Origin: DASYML01 sp034665545
GTDB lineage: Bacteria; Acidobacteriota; Blastocatellia; Pyrinomonadales; Pyrinomonadaceae
NCBI GenBank assembly: GCA_034665545.1
Contig: JAXDFO010000393.1
Span: forward strand, 1 to 10,073
Direction: 5' to 3'
Length of the DNA stretch: 10,073 nucleotides
Both the position numbers and the translations under genes were made by a program. A model generated the notes under the pieces. The model was given only the letters and a program-made list of their open reading frames with translations, searched no databases and had not been told where the DNA came from. Positions 1 to 10,073 of the stretch are shown piece after piece (within the stretch, counting starts at the first letter, position 1; each line of letters opens with the position of its first letter).

Positions 1-4016
<4,016 letters not shown>

Positions 4017-4025
4017 GTCTTTAAT

Positions 4026-4030
4026 CTCCT
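4026..4030 (-). promoter_or_regulatory. rpoC ribosome binding site
   Basis: AGGAG on the minus strand, separated by 9 nt from the GTG at 4016. It decides the unusual GTG start, since no other standard start codon occurs in frame in the rpoB-rpoC spacer. Confidence 0.85.
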
Positions 4031-4036
4031 GGAATG

Positions 4037-4111
4037 CAGGAACCAGAATTTCGATAGTCAGAATGAATGGACGGCAACCATTTGCTTCCGGCTTCTGGGT
4101 TCTGGCTCCTG
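4037..4111 (-). other. Hairpin in the rpoB-rpoC spacer, just before the rpoC ribosome binding site
   Basis: In the transcript, CAGGAGCCAGAA (4111 to 4100) can pair over 12 consecutive positions, one of them G-U, with UUCUGGUUCCUG (4048 to 4037). The loop is 51 nt and contains a small 5-bp AAUGG/CCAUU stem (4066-4070 with 4078-4082). The stem ends 6 nt before the AGGAG of rpoC. No U-tract follows, so it is not an intrinsic terminator. A role in mRNA processing or in setting rpoC translation is inference; it may simply come from two opposed copies of the local heptad repeat. Confidence 0.55.
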
Positions 4112-4118
4112 ACTCCTG
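4084..4118. repeat. Five degenerate tandem heptamers after rpoB
   Basis: Five consecutive 7-nt units read on the plus strand: GCTTCCG, GCTTCTG, GGTTCTG, GCTCCTG and ACTCCTG. The array begins 3 nt after the rpoB stop. A partly matching stretch in inverted orientation at 4037-4050 makes the hairpin described at 4037-4111. Degenerate intergenic heptamer arrays are known in several bacterial phyla; assignment to a named family is not possible from sequence alone. Confidence 0.6.
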
Positions 4119-4121
4119 CTT

Positions 4122-8594
<4,473 letters not shown>

Positions 8595-8600
8595 CAGAGA

Positions 8601-8606
8601 TTCCTC
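8601..8606 (-). promoter_or_regulatory. rpoB ribosome binding site
   Basis: GAGGAA on the minus strand, 6 nt before the ATG at 8594. It lies 11 nt after the end of the long inverted repeat at 8618-8713. Confidence 0.8.
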
Positions 8607-8617
8607 AAAGGATTTGC

Positions 8618-8713
8618 GATTTTAGATTTCGGATTTTGGATCGTCAGGGCTGGCGTGCGGGACAATCCAGAATCGAAAAATTTCATTGAATCTAAAACCC
8701 GCAATCTAAAATC
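8618..8713. repeat. Long imperfect inverted repeat in the rpoB leader
   Basis: The two 24-nt arms are 8618-8641 (beginning GATTTTAGATT) and 8690-8713 (ending AATCTAAAATC); 21 of 24 positions are complementary. In the rpoB transcript one of the three differences is a G-U pair, so an extended stem with a 48-nt loop is possible. Both arms are built of degenerate heptamers such as GATTTTA, GATTTCG and GATTTTG. The first arm continues to 8611 as GATTTGC. The stem ends 11 nt upstream of the rpoB ribosome binding site. Its function is unknown. Confidence 0.75.
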
Positions 8714-8737
8714 CAAAATATGTGAAGACGCCAAAGC

Positions 8738-8766
8738 GCGGTCAGAGCGCAAAATGCCCCGACCGC
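8738..8766 (-). other. Leader hairpin upstream of rpoB (distal stem)
   Basis: In the transcript GCGGUCGGGGC (8766 to 8756) can pair with GCUCUGACCGC (8748 to 8738): 11 positions, two of them G-U, with a 7-nt loop. It shares bases with the hairpin at 8765-8781, so the two cannot form fully together. No U-tract follows on the minus strand. On the plus strand TTTT follows, but no plus-strand gene needs a terminator here. Confidence 0.45.
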
Positions 8767-8781
8767 TTTTCTACCAAAAGC
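8765..8781 (-). other. Leader hairpin upstream of rpoB (proximal stem)
   Basis: Perfect 6-bp stem GCUUUU/AAAAGC with loop GGUAG in the transcript. It can be lengthened to 8 bp through a U-G and a C-G pair, covering 8763-8783. It overlaps the base of the 8738-8766 hairpin. Confidence 0.4.
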
Positions 8782-8839
8782 AGCTAAGTTTTTCTTCGTC
8801 AAATTTTTGGGAGTAACGCCAGCGCCTCAATACTCCCCT

Positions 8840-8868
8840 ACCTTAACCACGAACGGTTAAAATGTCAA
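8840..8868 (-). promoter_or_regulatory. Candidate sigma70-type promoter for rpoBC
   Basis: On the minus strand a perfect -35 box TTGACA (8868 to 8863), a 17-nt spacer and a -10 box TAAGGT (8845 to 8840). The -10 box matches TATAAT at three of six positions, including the most conserved ones (first T, second A, last T). Transcription would start near 8833, giving an rpoB leader of roughly 240 nt. The position between rplL and rpoB, behind two hairpins, suggests rpoBC can be transcribed independently of the rplJL message. This rests on boxes and spacing only. Confidence 0.6.
8843..8860. promoter_or_regulatory. Operator-like dyad inside the rpoB promoter
   Basis: Perfect 6-nt inverted arms TTAACC (8843-8848) and GGTTAA (8855-8860) around a 6-nt centre. 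The dyad lies between the -35 and -10 boxes of the candidate promoter and overlaps the -10 box by three bases. A dimeric regulator bound here would compete with RNA polymerase. No regulator can be named. Confidence 0.4.
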
Positions 8869-8918
8869 GAAAAATGAGCCAAACGATAACCAGTTGCGTA
8901 TGCGAAAAGGTCTGATGC

Positions 8919-8952
8919 GGGAGGAGGGCCGCAAGTTGTACAGCCCCCTCCC
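8919..8952 (-). other. G-rich hairpin between rplL and rpoB
   Basis: In the transcript GGGAGGGGG (8952 to 8944) pairs with CCUCCUCCC (8927 to 8919): 9 bp including one G-U, with a 16-nt loop. A UUUU stretch occurs only 10 nt further on, so it is a poor match to a standard intrinsic terminator. It could add to attenuation or RNA processing together with the 8968-8988 hairpin. Confidence 0.45.
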
Positions 8953-8967
8953 CCCAACAGATGTGGC

Positions 8968-8988
8968 TGCGGGGAATGCTTCCCCGCA
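8968..8988 (-). terminator. Strong hairpin after rplL, possible attenuator or processing site
   Basis: Perfect 9-bp stem TGCGGGGAA / TTCCCCGCA with a 3-nt loop, starting 8 nt after the rplL stop codon. The stem is GC-rich and well placed to end or weaken the rplJL transcript, but no U-tract follows in the direction of transcription. In E. coli the rplL-rpoB gap holds an attenuator and an RNase III site; a similar role here is inference from position. Confidence 0.55.
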
Positions 8989-8996
8989 AACCTTTC

Positions 8997-9383
8997 TTAC
9001 TTGACTTCGACGGTCGCGCCCGCATCCGCCAGTTTCTGGCGAATGGTCTCTGCCTCTTCCTTCGAGACGCCTTCCTTGACGGCCTTCGGAGCGGCCTCGA
9101 CGAGGTCTTTGGCTTCCTTCAGACCGAGGGCCGTGACTTCGCGGACGACCTTGATGACGTTAATCTTGTTGCCGCCAACGGTCTGCAAGATAACGTCAAA
9201 CTCTGTCTTCTCTTCGGCAGGGGCCGCCGCTTCGGCGGTTGCGCCGCCCGCAGGAGCCGCCGCGACCGTAGCCGCCGCAGCCGAAACGCCGAACACTTCC
9301 TCCAACTCCTTGACGAGTTGCGAGGCTTCCAGAAGGGTCATGCCCTTCAGAAACTCTATAACATCTTCTTTTGTAGCTGCCAT
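8997..9383 (-). CDS. rplL: 50S ribosomal protein L7/L12
   Basis: Stalk protein present in several copies per ribosome as dimers attached to L10; its mobile C-terminal domains recruit and activate translation GTPases. The protein is complete at 128 aa, close to the usual length. Residues 1 to about 33 form the helical dimerisation and L10-binding domain (MAATKEDVIEFLKG). Residues about 34-56 are the Ala-rich flexible hinge. Residues about 57-128 form the C-terminal domain with the conserved GLKEAKDLVE helix (87-96). The ATG is preceded by GGAGGAGG ending 13 nt upstream. It follows rplJ after an unusually long 231-nt gap and is followed by a strong hairpin, then the spacer before rpoB. Nothing in the protein is atypical. 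Confidence 0.98.
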   Translation of the reverse strand: MAATKEDVIEFLKGMTLLEASQLVKELEEVFGVSAAAATVAAAPAGGATAEAAAPAEEKTEFDVILQTVGGNKINVIKVVREVTALGLKEAKDLVEAAPKAVKEGVSKEEAETIRQKLADAGATVEVK

Positions 9384-9396
9384 GATTGCTCTCTAT

Positions 9397-9404
9397 CCTC
9401 CTCC
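9397..9404 (-). promoter_or_regulatory. rplL ribosome binding site
   Basis: GGAGGAGG on the minus strand, strongly complementary to the 16S rRNA 3' end, 13 nt before the rplL ATG. The gap is somewhat long; a weaker GAGAG lies closer, at 9390-9394. Confidence 0.75.
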
Positions 9405-9409
9405 AAAAG

Positions 9410-9456
9410 GGGTTCTAGTGTGCTGTCTTTGTGTTAGTGTCGCAGCAGGAGAACCC
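9410..9456 (-). other. Nested inverted repeat just before the rplL ribosome binding site
   Basis: Outer 7-bp arms GGGTTCT (9410-9416) and AGAACCC (9450-9456) enclose an inner 5-bp pair TGCTG (9421-9425) and CAGCA (9443-9447). The two stems are separated by a 4/2 internal loop. The structure ends 5 nt upstream of GGAGGAGG. It could influence rplL translation or mark a processing point; that is inference. Confidence 0.45.
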
Positions 9457-9570
9457 ACGGGACGCTTTCTGAAAGTTTACTGCATCGCAAACCCTATAAA
9501 AGCATCCGAGCCGTAAAAGACGACCTGACAAATCGCCCCGCCCGTTTTCCGCGTCCGGCCCTACTGGTTC

Positions 9571-9604
9571 GATTCTTGATTTCAGAAATCAAAAATCGCA
9601 AATC
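9571..9604. repeat. AT-rich heptad repeat with hairpin after rplJ
   Basis: The segment 9585-9604 is an inverted copy of 8611-8630 in the rpoB leader, identical at 19 of 20 positions. Within 9571-9597 the arms GATTCTTGATT and AATCAAAAATC form an 11-position stem in the transcript (one U-G) around the loop 9582-9586; the core is a perfect 8-1-8 palindrome at 9576-9592. It lies shortly after the rplJ stop, without a following U-tract. Confidence 0.7.
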
Positions 9605-9614
9605 AAAAAATTCG

Positions 9615-10073
9615 CTAGGCGGTCTCGCCGCCCTCTTTCTGGTCTCCGATCTGTTTGACGACGACGGCCAGGTTGCGCGGGACGGCTGAAAGGACCGTCA
9701 CGAGGCGTTGTGCCTGGCAGTTGATGAGAAACATGATCTTCGAGATAAGGACTTCCTTCGGCGGCATGCTCGCTAAAGCTTCGAGGTCGCCGATGTTGAC
9801 GACTTTCCCTTCGACGATGCCGACCTTAAAGCTGAACACGTCGGGGTTGGCCTTCGTAAACTTGGAAATCGCTTTCGACAAACTGACCGGGTCGCCCTCG
9901 CTGAGGGCCAGGGCCGTCACCCCCTTGAAATGGTCCGTCGCCTGCTCGAAGGGAGTTCCCTCGGCGGCCTTACGGGCCAGAGTATTCTTCACGACCTCGT
10001 AGCGCACGCCCGCCTCGCGCAGTTGATTGCGCAATTCCTGGTCCTTCGCCACCGTCAATTTCTGAAAGCCGAC
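9615..10073 (-). CDS. rplJ: 50S ribosomal protein L10 (5' end cut off)
   Basis: Base of the ribosomal stalk: its N-terminal domain binds 23S rRNA next to L11 and its C-terminal helix holds the L7/L12 dimers. The frame is open from the window edge, with 152 residues visible. The visible part starts VGFQKLTVAKDQELRNQLRE and continues with the conserved YEVVKNTLARKA. The C-terminal MPPKEVLISKIMFLINCQAQ region fits the L7/L12-binding helix. Against the usual length of about 165-175 aa, roughly 20-28 N-terminal residues lie outside the window. A TTG at 10058 could be taken as a start, but the conserved alignment runs straight through it, so it is an internal leucine. The start, ribosome binding site and any L10-binding autoregulatory leader are not in the window. 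Confidence 0.96.
   Translation of the reverse strand, partial: VGFQKLTVAKDQELRNQLREAGVRYEVVKNTLARKAAEGTPFEQATDHFKGVTALALSEGDPVSLSKAISKFTKANPDVFSFKVGIVEGKVVNIGDLEALASMPPKEVLISKIMFLINCQAQRLVTVLSAVPRNLAVVVKQIGDQKEGGETA

Noticed and set aside
8611..8720. CRISPR-like array
   Set aside because: The units are degenerate heptamers arranged as an inverted repeat, without direct repeats of 20-40 nt separated by unique spacers.
8738..8770. Plus-strand intrinsic terminator (stem followed by TTTT)
   Set aside because: No plus-strand gene exists upstream, the stem has two mismatches when read on the plus strand, and the T run is only four bases.
8780..8803. Second promoter in the rpoB leader starting from TTGACG
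   Set aside because: No acceptable -10 box at a 16-19 nt distance; the candidate at 8840-8868 is clearly better.
8843..9025. 60-codon minus-strand frame between rplL and rpoB
   Set aside because: It overlaps the 3' end of rplL in another frame and crosses the hairpins and the promoter candidate; no domain or convincing start.
9001..9516. 171-codon plus-strand frame over rplL and its upstream spacer
   Set aside because: Most of it is the reverse of rplL, including the Ala-rich hinge; not a gene.
10056..10058. TTG as the start of rplJ
   Set aside because: The residues before it continue the L10 alignment to the window edge, so this TTG is an internal leucine and the real start is outside.

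Overview
This window is a conserved bacterial housekeeping block read right to left on the minus strand, in the order rplJ (ribosomal protein L10, 5' end cut off by the window edge), rplL (L7/L12), rpoB (RNA polymerase beta) and rpoC (RNA polymerase beta', 3' end cut off). All four frames are intact within the window. I see no mobile element, CRISPR array, tRNA or rRNA, and no plus-strand gene that I believe. The long plus-strand open frames are antisense shadows of rpoB and rpoC.

The organism is most likely an acidobacterium (Acidobacteriota). This rests on remembered family features, not on a search. RpoB is long (1490 aa) and carries two zinc-ribbon-like cysteine clusters in its N-terminal part. 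RpoC begins with a short FRFQQDKTQ-type extension before the conserved region and has a trigger-loop insertion like that of E. coli. The short AT-rich heptad repeats between genes would fit a Blastocatellia/Pyrinomonadaceae-like member, but that finer placement is a guess.

Layout: 1-4016 rpoC (partial); 4017-4121 spacer with heptad repeats and a hairpin ending just before the rpoC ribosome binding site; 4122-8594 rpoB; 8595-8996 a 402-nt spacer; 8997-9383 rplL; 9384-9614 a 231-nt spacer; 9615-10073 rplJ (partial). Read in the direction of transcription, the 402-nt spacer holds a strong GC hairpin just after rplL, a second G-rich hairpin, a good promoter candidate (TTGACA, 17-nt gap, TAAGGT) with a perfect dyad between its two boxes, two overlapping hairpins, and a long AT-rich inverted repeat just before the rpoB ribosome binding site.

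L10 and L7/L12 form the ribosomal stalk that recruits translation factors, and beta and beta' form the catalytic core of RNA polymerase. Keeping them together links translation and transcription capacity. Here rpoBC probably also has its own promoter behind a partial termination or processing point, which would let polymerase be made in lower amounts than the multi-copy L7/L12. The coding content is ordinary. The points worth a second look are the RpoB zinc-ribbon insert, the related heptad repeats in the spacers, and the dyad-bearing rpoB promoter.
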